From NCBI RefSeq assembly GCF_026262505.1, contig NC_067208.1, positions 18,051,962 to 18,115,961 on the forward strand: DNA of 64,000 nucleotides. The letters run 5' to 3'. Positions 51,279 to 62,800 of this stretch are shown one piece after another. The DNA comes from Trichomonas vaginalis G3. Lineage: Eukaryota > Parabasalia > Trichomonadida > Trichomonadidae. Under the pieces are notes generated by a model. The model did not search any database. It saw nothing but the letters and a program-made list of their open reading frames with translations, and had not been told where the DNA came from. The translations under genes were made by a program, and so were the position numbers. Each line of letters opens with the position of its first letter. Within the stretch, counting starts at the first letter, position 1.

Positions 51279-54200
51279 TTAAATAAATGGCATACAACAT
51301 CCATTTTCACAACATACAGCTTTAGTGTGTGCTCCTGTTAATGCAGTCTTACCAATTGTTAAGCGAGTCATTGACCCATTTTTAAGTTGTAAATTAATAT
51401 TTTGACCATCAAATATCACTTTATCATTTATTATATCCAAATAATTTTTAGGTGTTAATTGCTTATTTTGTCGTAAACTAACACCTTTCATTTTTTGTGC
51501 AATCTTTTTGAAGGAGTCTTCACCAATCATTCCGTTGAATGATGTATAACACTTAGGGCATAAAGCAACCATGTTATCACCTTGTTTCTCAATTGCTAAA
51601 CCCAATAACTTCTTCTCATGTGCTTTTTCTTCAGCTTTATTCTTTAATTTAGGTTTAAATTTCTCATCAAAACAGAAGAAATCAAAAGGTGCGAATTTGA
51701 AAATGTTTTTATCATAAAATTGTTTATCGGTAACAATTGCTTGAAATGCTTGAGTGTTAGGAAGATTTGGGTCGCCAGCGATTGCCCAATAAGATGAATC
51801 AGTATCACCTTCAATGAAATGAAAACGATTAACATCATGCATTTATACATAAAATCATAAATGAAAACCAAATACCAGTATTTTGCATTATCTAAAGTGA
51901 AGAATGCCTCTTGTAAACATGTATCACATCTATAAAATCTATCTTTAAGCATCACTTGATATGTATCCTCACCTATTTCTCTTATGTTTTTAAACTTATT
52001 TGGCATACATGCAACGCGTGCTTCTGTGCATTCATTATTTTAGTCTTTGCGTAATTTTGTGTATTCATTGCATCGTAACCATATGATCCATTAAGCGAAA
52101 TCTTGCAAAATAAACTTTTTCCTTTATTTCCTTCTAATTCAGCCTTTTGTCTTTCGTTCATAAATTTGTTCGCAAATTCATTAAAACAAGTGTTTTTCGT
52201 AAATGTTAAAATTGATTGAATGTCATCAATGATAAAATGAAATCTGTCGATTAGATACCAAAGATAATAAGAAGAAAATGGTTGATATTGGTTGTGTGTT
52301 GATGCTAACTGAGTTAATTTTCTCTGTTTCTGGTCAACTGGTAGATTGTTTGATTTCATGTAATTATACATAAAACCCCAATTGTTTTTTCATCTGTGAT
52401 AATATCTAAGTTTCTTATTATCGGTAAAAAGTTTATGTAATCATTAATGTATTTTTCATCAATGTGACCCTTTACTTCAGCCACGAATAAATTATTTTTC
52501 TTCTTAATAATTCCTAAAGCTTTTGCTTTCTTTGTTGCTGTATCACAAATGATAACACCATTCAATCTTCCCGGCATATACATTTTATGATCGGTGTATT
52601 GAATGAAATCATGAGGATTTGATGAAAATGATGAAGGATATAATGAATTGAAATCAACACCAACGAAATGAGTCATGATGTTGGAAGTGTCCTCATTTGA
52701 TACTGTTTTAGTTTCTGGACTATATGAAAGTTTATTAATGTGCGTGATTCCTTTAAGATTAACACGATGTTGAACATTTGATAGACCACCAGTAATTCCA
52801 TTACGGAGGATGTGATACGCTTCCACTGAATCTAAAGTCATTGGTAAATTATTTTTTAATGCATAATTTCTTAAATTAATTCTTAAACGTTGAACTCTTC
52901 ATCTTTATTTGATTTCACGACATTGCAATAACAACACATTAACTGACAATTTTCTTTAGTATGTGGTTTTTCATTATCAATTCTATCCAATGTTGGTTTA
53001 TTTGCATATGTAAACGCTTTACCACACATTTTACATTTAGATGAAAGGATTAAATCGTGAAAATATTGATAGTCATCCATTGAAACATTATTTTTGGTAT
53101 CTCTTTTCACCTTTTCATCTTGTTTCTTATATGATTCAATTTTATATTTCCAATACTTTTTCGTTAATTCAAAACTTGATTCCACATTTTCTTCTTCTGG
53201 ATATGTTTCGTTAGGATTGAAGTCTTATATGCTAAAGCGTAACGAATCATTGATGCATTAGATGATAATGAAAGATTATGGAGCATGTCAATTTTATAAA
53301 CAAATGTTTCTTCAATAATTTTATCAATTGGGTCAATCATAATTTCAACGTCTTTATTGCAATAATGAATAAAATATTCTAATCTATTCTCAAAATTTTT
53401 AGCATCATTGAGATATATTTGATAATCTGATCGATATTGTTTCTTGTGTTAATGCTGAATAAAATGAATCTTGAGTGAATGGTTCCTTTTTATATAATTC
53501 TTCTTCGTAATTTTCCCATGTGATGAATTGATATGGGAAAAAGGATTTAACACGTGTTTTATTGTTTCCGAAATCTTGAGTGAATTGGTCTAATGTCCCA
53601 CCCGCTATATAATTTCTGATGTCAATAAATCTCAATTCATATGGAACGTTTGTTTTCTTTACAATGATTTGCTTAAATTGTGAAGAAGAACCCAGCATTG
53701 ATTTTATCTTCCATTTTGCAGTATTTAAATCACGAAGAATTAAATTTAAATCAAACTTTCCCGAATTAAAACCTATGATATTCACTTTATTGAATTCCTC
53801 ATCTAGAAGTTCTTTAAATGCTTCCTTCTGTTTCTCATTTAATGTATTCATTAATTCTTCATATTGTTCAATATTTGATTTAGCAACTAATGAACAGGTT
53901 GAAAATAAAAATTCAATCCAATCAGAGATGAACGAATCACTTGATGTTAAGCAAAAATTCCTTGTATATGTTTTATCGTTTAATTTAACCGTTGATGATA
54001 CCATAAATGGTTTTAAGTAAGCGTTCAAAGTTGCACATTCAGAAAGTAGAAGTTCTTCTTTAGTCTCTAATGTTTCGAAGTCAAAAGTAATATAATATCT
54101 TGTTGGTTTATAATATTCCTGCAAATTATGTGCTAATAGCCACTGATATATCTTCTGTTTCGTGATATGTGGTGCATATGGTTGTTGTGTGTTTTGCAAT

Positions 54201-54715
54201 TGAACGTCTTGAATTAATCTTCCATTATTTTCTTTACATTTCTCACAATGTTTTAAAAATCTTCTTTGGTTTTTCCTTTCTGGATCATCACGGATAGAAT
54301 ATACTTCTTCTTTGCAAAAGGAGCAAACTTTATATCCTGTGAGTGCTTCAACGTCTGTTATTCTGTCAGCGTGAAGTTTTCCACATGGACTCTGTGTTAA
54401 TAAAATATTTACTGTTTCAAATTCTGGATCTATCATTATTGATTCCACTAATGGGAAGTCTACCTTGTTAATGTCTACGTCTTCTGGTTGAGGGTCACAA
54501 TAATAAAAATCAATATTAACGTTTAACATTCTTGCTAACCTCTCACTTTCTGATGAAATGTCAAACCCTTCATATGCATCTATGGCTTCATTTAAATAAC
54601 TTCTACGAGTTTTAGGATTAACACCATCAGGAATGTTATAGAAGCGTTTAAATAACCTTCTACCTTCTGCTCTAATTTGATTATCATTCATTTTAGCCGT
54701 TCCGTTTTTGTTCAT
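51279..54715 (-). pseudogene. POLB: Protein-primed DNA polymerase B of Maverick B (broken)
   Basis: Counterpart of 21,082-24,528 with the same order: zinc-ribbon-like N-terminus, exonuclease motifs, HNH-like CKMCG...CCYCN module, and polymerase motifs A, B and C (GDTDSS). Close to identical to A where aligned, but it looks broken with about five breaks. The start has CATAAATG context. Confidence 0.88.
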
Positions 54716-54759
54716 TTATGTAAGAATAAAAATTAAAAAATAAAAATAAAGTTTATTTT

Positions 54760-55894
54760 TTAAAGTCCATAAAATGAATTAAGAACACATAAATTTTTAT
54801 CATCTGCGACATGACGAATACATTTTAATTTACTCAAGAATGTGTACCCTGATACATTAAATCTAATTCCTGTCTTATTTAATTTCACAACTTTGAAAAG
54901 GAATGTATGAATAGCTATGAAATGATGACGAGATGATTTATGTGTTGCTTCCATTTTTTCTGAAATAAATGAATAAATATAATGTTTATAAGTTTTCATA
55001 TCTTTTATGTTCTTAATAACGAATGGAATAGATCTTTCCACTTCGTCCTCCTTCGGAGCTGTTCTTTCATATGAAACATCAACGGTATCTTCAACAATGA
55101 AACCACAATCGCATAAAATTTTATATGTACCAATTGTTTCTTTTGATATTTTATCTAACAAATCAAAAACTTTATCAACACCTGTACATTTATTTAAATA
55201 ATAATTTGTGTAAATATCATGGTCTTCTTTCTTAATCGTATTTGTTGCATATGTTACATTTTTCAGTGCTTTTTTGAATTTTTCAGAATCAAGAGGAGGT
55301 GAAAGTAATATACATGGATAATCTCCATCGTCAATAAATTGTAACTTATGTTTATGAATAAATTTTGTGCCTTCTTCTGAAAGTGTTTCGTCAATATCAC
55401 CATCTAATAAATTTTTAGTAGATTCCAAAAAGTAATTTTTATATCTTTCCTCATGTGATTTTTGAACTTCTGATTCTGAAGCTGGGATATTCATTAAATC
55501 CTCTACTTCATTTTCAGCATTTCTTAATTCTTTAATTTTTTCATCTATTTCATTCTTAATTGTTCCAATTTCTCAATCTCATCGTTATAATATTCATCTT
55601 GTTTAATTTTTTTTCAAAATATTCAGGAGGTGTTTCAAGGCTCTCTGAGCCCAGGTCCTCTGGACCATAAAGAGGAATATTCTCATGTTTTTCAACTTTT
55701 TTGGGATATAAATATCTCATTATAGCCTTTTTAGTAATTGGTCCGTTATATTTAAATTCATTCAACAATCTAGAAAACTCTTTCACATTCTGCATATATG
55801 TTGGATAAGAACCGTCTCCAAAATTTTCTAAAATATTTTCTAATTCTGAATTAGTGAACTTTAAAGATTTCAATGAATTAGTTGTTATACTCAT
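54760..55894 (-). pseudogene. Conserved Maverick gene region upstream of polymerase, element B
   Basis: Counterpart of 19,896-21,003 in element A. The part from 54,760 to 55,494 is open (MNIPASESEVQKSHEERYKN at the start, ending LCVLNSFYGL) and closely conserved. The part nearest the terminus (from 55,894, MSITTNSLKSLKFTNSELEN) is only distantly similar to its A counterpart, so this end evolves fast. About one break. Function unknown; the position beside the polymerase raises the idea of a terminal or replication protein, without motif support. Confidence 0.55.
55639..55666. repeat. GC-rich double hairpin inside a coding frame (element B)
   Basis: GGCTC-TCT-GAGCC and GGTCC-TCT-GGACC stand two bases apart. 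Same architecture as 20,995-21,021 in element A (5-bp arms, TCT or TT loop), but at a different place. Here it lies within an open frame and encodes about nine extra residues (PEDLGSESL region) not seen in the A counterpart. Confidence 0.68.
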
Positions 55895-55928
55895 TTATTA
55901 TAAAATAAAAGATAAAAAATATTTTTGA

Positions 55929-56264
55929 TTAATAAGGAATTAATTTCATTTTATGTCTTATAATGTGCGCATATGTATTTAAAAGGCATTCATTGAATTG
56001 CTTTTCAATCTCTTTCTTTTTTTCATCTTCGAATATTATATCATTTTCATGTTCGAAGCTTGTAAGTTTGTTATCTTCAAATATTATATTAGTTTCATAT
56101 ATCAAATTATGATATCGGTCATATTCTTTTAAGTGATAAATAAATACAAAATTTACGGTTCCTTTAATTTTAAATTCAAAATTAATTTTACAACAGCTTT
56201 GTGGATCAATTAGTAAATCAATCAAATAATGTTCAAAATCAGATATTATTCTTTTTCCATACAT
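55929..56264 (-). CDS. Maverick B terminal-end gene of unknown function
   Basis: 111 residues starting MYGKRIISDFEHYLIDLLID; contains two related acidic/hydrophobic phrases, ETNIIFEDNKLTSFEHENDIIFEDE, hinting at a small internal repeat (NIIFED/DIIFED). No domain recognised. It occupies the position next to the polymerase-end terminus where element A has the terminal-repeat gene, but it is not similar to it. Start just inside the terminal inverted repeat. Confidence 0.58.
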   Translation of the reverse strand: MYGKRIISDFEHYLIDLLIDPQSCCKINFEFKIKGTVNFVFIYHLKEYDRYHNLIYETNIIFEDNKLTSFEHENDIIFEDEKKKEIEKQFNECLLNTYAHIIRHKMKLIPY

Positions 56265-56277
56265 TTTATATTAAATA

Positions 56278-56482
56278 AAAAATTGACACCATATTTGGAA
56301 TCTATGCAAAAATATATTCTTTTTATTAATGATAATATAGGAATTGTAGGAATAAAAACTTTTTATAAATTATTCATAAATTTTTAAAATCTGCTATTCA
56401 GAAGTATGTTCAAAAATCATTCAATTATGTGAGATTCTTACGATTACAAAAAAGGTCACACAACCCGCACTCATATACTACT
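56278..56482 (-). repeat. Terminal inverted repeat of element B, right
   Basis: 205 bp, inverse of 35,848-36,052. Ends CTCATATACTACT at the boundary, followed by the duplication TAAAAT. Confidence 0.88.
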
Positions 56483-56488
56483 TAAAAT
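56483..56488. repeat. Target-site duplication of element B, right copy (TAAAAT)
   Basis: Matches TAAAAT at 35,842-35,847. Host sequence continues as TCCAATTTGAATGACG. Confidence 0.88.
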
Positions 56489-56804
56489 TCCAATTTGAAT
56501 GACGAGCCTTAGTTCAAAAGAATAGAATCTCTATCATCCTATTAACTTACAATCTCATCGAACTAACAAGGAACTATCGTTTTATTTTATTGAAATAGTC
56601 ATTATTTTATTTCAAACTTTTTCTTCAATATCAATAAATTAATTAGTATCATAAGCTCAGTTAATAAAATCTTGAAAACCCTTCTGAGGTCAATCTAAAA
56701 TCATTTAAAAAAGATATAATAATTATCGATAAACTAATCTAACAAACATTTTATAAAATAAATAATACTATACATGAAAAAAAAATTAAAAATACAAAAT
56801 AAAA
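56489..56804. other. Host intergenic sequence between Maverick B and the TOR gene
   Basis: About 315 bp of AT-rich DNA at the 3' end of the TOR-type gene. No gene or repeat was seen. Confidence 0.55.
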
Positions 56805-59800
56805 TTACCAAAGAGGAGCCCATCCTGTATAAAGGTGAGAAATGTTGTATTTGTCAACAGCGTCATTGATTAATCTTGAAACTTGCTCCTCAGGAGTCAA
56901 AGATTTCTTGTCATCGAAATCATCTCCACTCATTTTGTCCCATGTCCTCTTAATCATTCTCTTCTCCAGCATTGAAGCATCACTTTCCAAGAGGAACAAT
57001 TCCAAAACACTGGCCAATGAATTCGCGTTATCTCTAACAAGAGACATGACTTTTTCTGCTGTTTTTCTGAATTCTCCGTCAATTCCAGCCAATCCGAATG
57101 CAGAAACTAACATTCTTGAGAGTCTGAAAGGTATTTTTTCCGGGAATAATATTCTATCTTTGTTGACTTCGAAACAATCTCCGAAATCAATGTGAATCAT
57201 ATCACCTGTTTTTCTATCAATCATTATATTGCTTGCGTGTCTATCTCCAAGACCTATTGTGTATCCAACAACGGAATTAACAGCTGCAGACCTTTGTAAA
57301 TGAATATGTCTTGAGAGCCAATCTTGGCTTGATGGAGATCTCAACCAAATGATTGTTCTCAAGTCCGCATCACTTGTTATTTGTCCAACAACACTCAAAC
57401 ATTCGTATCTTTGCATAGGAGTTAATTTGTCAACGGCATTCACAGAAAGTAACTCCATAAAATGCTTTTCAAGTAAAGGATCAATGGAATGAACTTTCCT
57501 GTATTCTTCAATCAATCTAGATATCGTATCACTTCCTTCAACCCATTGTATCAATCCAACTTGTGGACTTAAAGGAACAATCTCGTATTCGCGCAAACAA
57601 ACATTGTTATTGTATAAACATGATTCTTGTTGAATGAAAATGTTGACTAATCTCATGTACTGCATGAATCTTTGATCCAAAGCCAAGTCTTCATTCGATT
57701 TCAACAAAAAAGGTCTGATAATTCCATCATTTCCTTGAAATCTGACTCTTCTAGGATGTTGTTTTGAGTTTAAAATGTCAATTTCAGGTAAAATTGATGA
57801 AATATAAACACCAGGAGCACCAGGCATTTCTACTTCACTTAGATTCAAGTCTCTTTCCGTTGTTACATCAACGATTCGGATTCTATCAAATTCTGAAATT
57901 CTTTTTTCGCATTCTCTTGAAATTTCATTCAAAATCTGTTTCGGATCTGAGCCATTCAACAAACAACAATCCAAATCAGAAATCAAAGGGCCAAGTAATC
58001 TTCCGAACAATCTATCCATTGTACATTTCGGATTATGAGCTCTATCAAGTAAATAAGTTGATTTTTCTCCTTCACAACAAATCCAACAATCAAACAAAGT
58101 AACAGACGCAGAAATCAAAACAGTTGACAATCTCATGCATTGAGCAATTTCCGATGGATGTGCCAATGCAACACTTTGTAGTACTAACTGAGCTTTATCT
58201 CTCATGTTAGAGTTCAATGATTGTCCTGCACAAATCAATGGAAAGAAGATTCTTTGTTTCGATGTTTTCGCGAGTTCCAAAATGATGTTTCTCGCTGAAA
58301 TCGATGCCAATTCGTTTTTGTGGTCAAGCAAACCAACTAATTGTGGAACAACTTCAACGAACTTACTTGAATGAATTGAAGAAAACAATGGTTCAGTTAA
58401 TTTGAACGTTTCATCATCATTTGCAGTTGAAAAGAAAATCCACAACAATTGCAAAACATCGGAAAAATGTGCTGAAGCTGAGTTTTTAATTGCAGGAACA
58501 AAACCACGAACAGCTTCAACAGCGTAATTTAAATTCTCCGGATGCAATTGGAATAAATGGAAGTTCACACTCGCCCATCTTTGTGTCAATCCATAATTAG
58601 AAGAATCTTGAGAAACAGTTCTTTTCAATCTTTCTCCCAAATTTATCAAAGTTTTTTCATCATGTTTCATAGCGATTGTCCAATCGATATAAGACAAAAT
58701 AACATTAACATTTGTCTTTTTGTCTTGTATCATTTTATCTATACCTTGCAAAGCTTCTTCTCTTCTTCCCAACGCCCAAAGATACTTCATTTTCGCATGC
58801 AAAAAGGGAATCAAATTTTGGTTTGGAATCATATTAAACAACCAAATAAAATTGTCCAAACGATGGTCCTGAAGAGATATATTCAAGTACTGCAGGAAAG
58901 CCTGGTTCTCTTGTGGCGCAAATGCTAATCTTAGCATAATTAGAGGTGTCCAAGATTCCGTTGTCAGTTTTGTTGAAGAAATTCTTTCTCTCCAAATATT
59001 TGAATTCGGTTTTCCTTTTGTCTTGATTATCTCATGCAATTCCCATAGTACTTGGCAATATATCATGGAATTGTAGGCTTCGCTGTATCCTTTATTGTTA
59101 AATTGTTGAGAAATCAAGTGAAATCCTGTTTCAACACTTTTTTCCGCTTGTTTAAAATTTCCCAACAAACACAAAGAAACAGCAGTCAAAACATGTGTCT
59201 CTAATATCTCAGGATCGGCCAAACTAGCGTATTCATACATCTTATCATATTTCTTGGATGTGAAATAAGCTCTCGCAAAATTCAAAGAATTTAGACGTAT
59301 GGTGTTTTTGTCACTTTTTGTCAGTTCATCTTCGAAACCAAGAATTTTATCATATTTCTTCATTTTGTTTGCAGAGTTAATCATACCTGTAAGGGCTAAT
59401 AGATTTCTATTATTCTCTTTATATTGTTTCTCGTACATTGTAAGAGCTTCATTCCAATGTCCGAGTTGAAACAAAATGGAAGAATCGTTTTCTATTGGAT
59501 ATTTTTGGAGAATTGATTCACTCTCTGTTTGTTGGTCGAGTTCTATATACATCTTTGCCGCGGAATGTGCGAATTGGTCATTGTTATGTTTGAAAAACTC
59601 AACAATATCAATGTGAACAGCGTATGAATGATATTTCACTCTCTGACAAAGATTTCGCAAAGAAATCGGACTCACAACTAATGGTTGTTCTACTCTATCT
59701 AATCCTTCAGCGAGTTTAAGTAAATGCAAAATAACATCGTTAGGAAACAAAGAATTATTCATGATATTCATCAAATTTTCAGACACTTTTTGTCTTTCTC

Positions 59801-62800
59801 TTTGACCGATGTTATCCCAAATTGCGAAGAAGCTCGGGAATGTGAGGAAATCGAGTAATTCAGGGATGTTACTCGCTAAATCATGTAATAAACTAATGGA
59901 TGGACATGGGGAATTGCGAACCCACTTCAAAATCGCGTTGTTTAACCATGTTTTCCATTGTTTCGGAGTTTCCAAAGCTCCTGCAATGAATGTTTTATAG
60001 AATGATTCTACTTTGAATCTCCTCTGTTTTGTGGGTGTTGGCGTTAATGAGATTGGTGGATCTTTCGAGATGAAATCGAATTTGTATATATTAGTAAACG
60101 GAAAATTCAAAATTTCATCCAAAATTTGTTTGAATTTTTCGACGTTTTCTTGGTCGAATCCCAAAACAGCGATGATTCTATGCGCGTAGATGACAACTGA
60201 TTCTCCAATGCGGACCATCAAACTGAACACTATGTCAATAGCTATTTTTCTGACGTCTTCTTCGACGTTTTGTCCCATGAATTCAACTGCAGCGGAAAAA
60301 ATTGATGTCGCGTGGAAAGTTGGGTCTCCGTTTTGAACTAAATACCTCATGGATGTCAATGCCGCTATCAAGACATCCTTCGGTGTTGTGTCTAGTTCAA
60401 TTACGTGACATATTTGAGGGAAAATCAGGGAAACAGCATTTGAATAACTTGGTCCTAAGAAAGCTAAGAGAGGAAGACATACTTTTGCTACATCGGGATG
60501 TCCTGTTGTTGATGCTGAAAGACTTTCAAGGATACGAGGAAACAAAGGAGCAACATAATCTGTGAAATCAGTATGTACTTCAATAACTAAGGCAATGATG
60601 ACCCTTAAACTTCCTACAAGGTATCTAGGGGACCAGCTGTTGTCAATGACACGCATGATCTCGGGAACAAATGGACACACACGTTGTTTGGCGATTAAAA
60701 TTAAATTTTCTAATTGAGAGAACGCGTCACTTTTTTGGGATTCTAAGGAATTTTTTATAGACGATAGGATATGTCCGATCAACTTTTCTAAGGATTTATT
60801 AGGGATAGTCGTCATGACACTTACGACAGAAATTGCTGTATGAAAGACCATCTGCTGAGATTCGATGTAATCTTTGTCTTCCATCATTGATAACAATTTA
60901 TCAAAAATAACTTCGCCGAAATGAGCCATCCAGAGCTCGTTTTTCTTCATTTTCTGAAGGTCAAAGGTAACCGTGTCCTCTTTAGTTGACATTTTTGTCA
61001 GGCCAACCCTGCTTGGAGAAATTGCTCCAATTGCACCGATGAATTTAAGGGCTTTGACACGAAATACTTGAGAAGTACTGGATCCAACAGCATCTACAAT
61101 GGTTGGAATGATCGGTGCTAAATGGGAATATACTTTTGTCAGAGAATCTGAAGATAACAACAAAGTTGTGAGTAAATCTACGACGCATTCTTTCAATTCT
61201 CTGTTCTTTCCATGGATGTAATCGATTAGAACTGGTCTAATCGTATCTATATATGGAAATATCGATTCTCCGTTTAATGAAGCGAAAGTTTCAAGAGATT
61301 TGACTAGATATATAGAGAGTTGTAGGTCTAGTTCAATGAGAACTCTCTCGTTTTGAGCAGAAATTGTCATTTTTTGGACAATTGCTTCTAAAATATTTTT
61401 TTCATAGGTATAAATGATACTTTTTGATGCCAAAATTAGCATTGGCAGCGATTTAACATAATTCACACACTCCGATGTCGTTGAATTCGTTCTTATCGCT
61501 GATATTAATTTTATTATACTTTTTCTAAGAGTTATATATGATGCAACTGGTGAAAATGAGGAATACCTCATCAATAGATTGTAATAAGCATTGCGGACAT
61601 CAGCGTTTTTGTCTTCTGCAAAAATCATAAAAGATTTTCCGAGTTCTGTTGAAATTAAGTACTTCAAACGGCTGTCATCGTCAAAACACTTGATAACTGC
61701 GCACTTCACTTTTGACGAAAGGTCACAAATTCCGAGTTGAAAAATTTCAACAGATTCTTTAAGGAGAACTTGAGGATTTGTCTCGACAACATGTATTAAT
61801 GCGCGCGGGGCTGAAAGCCTGTGCGCTTTGTTTCTCGAGAAAAAGGCTGATTTCATCAATGGCATTAATTTCAACGCGAAATCGAAATCTATGTGCATTA
61901 GAGATATCAGATCAAGGGCTTCCTGATAAGGATTGGAATAAGAACTTAAAACAGAGAGAATTAAGTTGCAAAGTTTCTCTTTGTGATCAAATTCGAAATT
62001 TGGATAATAAATCTTCACTTTTTCAAAAAACATGACGAACTGTCTTGACAGTGTATTGCTCTCTACAATTCTCCAGATAATATCATCGTTAGAATCCAAT
62101 AATTTCGGATCTAAGTCAATAATCTTCAAAAATAAATTCAAAATTCTTGTCATCGCTTGTAAACGGCTATTGTTTGGTATTTGGTCGATCATTATTATAA
62201 TTGAAGGGATTTTTACGTAAATATAAGCTGGAATTTGATCAACCATTGTTGTAATGGTATCTATTGTAAGTACAATTGTTTTTCTGTCGACAATCATTGT
62301 CATGAGCGATTGAAATATGGCTGTGAAGACTGTTTCTTTGAATAATTCTTGATTTATTTTTGAGATTTGAATTAAAGTCGAAATTGCGGATATTCGTAAT
62401 GGATGATGACTTGAAGTTAAGAATTGACTTAAATTTTTGTAAATTGTCAAAGCTTCATCTTCAAAAATATTACTTTGAAAAGAAATTAAAGCCGCTATGA
62501 TAAGAATTGCCGTATGTTGATTTCTGTATTGATTGGTCATTAATAAATCTAATGATTGCCTGTAAACTTTTTGAAATGTGATTTTTCTCGTGAAACCAGA
62601 TACTTTCGCCAATTCTTGGATGTATATGGAAAACACGGATATTCCTAAACGTCGAATTGTGTCATTTTGGTTCTGAACAGTTGTCCAAAGTGATAACGAG
62701 ATATTTGGAAAATGAAGGATAATTAATGAAGCCAATTTTGTGATATATTCTTGAAGTATTATAAGTCCGAACTTGATATCTGTCTGTTTTTTGGAATTTA

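Larger units (their letters stand above)
35848..56482 (-). mobile_element. Maverick/Polinton element B (20.6 kb)
   Basis: It begins AGTAGTATATGAGTGCGGGT and ends with the exact inverse; termini and genes show it is a close relative of element A in the opposite orientation (polymerase and integrase at the right, on the minus strand). It carries all the genes of A except the terminal-repeat gene, plus a primase/SF3-helicase cassette between inverted repeat arrays and a different gene at the polymerase end (55,929-56,264). It is structurally complete from end to end but is a fossil with a dozen or more breaks. Its 205-bp terminal repeats look identical and its target duplications match, so the insertion is young despite the decay. 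Confidence 0.95.

Noticed and set aside
19315-56488. One single 37-kb composite Maverick
   Set aside because: Each half has its own inverted termini and its own six-base duplication, and both hold a full gene set.
56842-57195. Plus-strand open frames inside the TOR gene (also at 57,764, 58,557 and 61,778)
   Set aside because: They are antisense to a long, clearly conserved kinase/HEAT frame and show no protein-like motifs.
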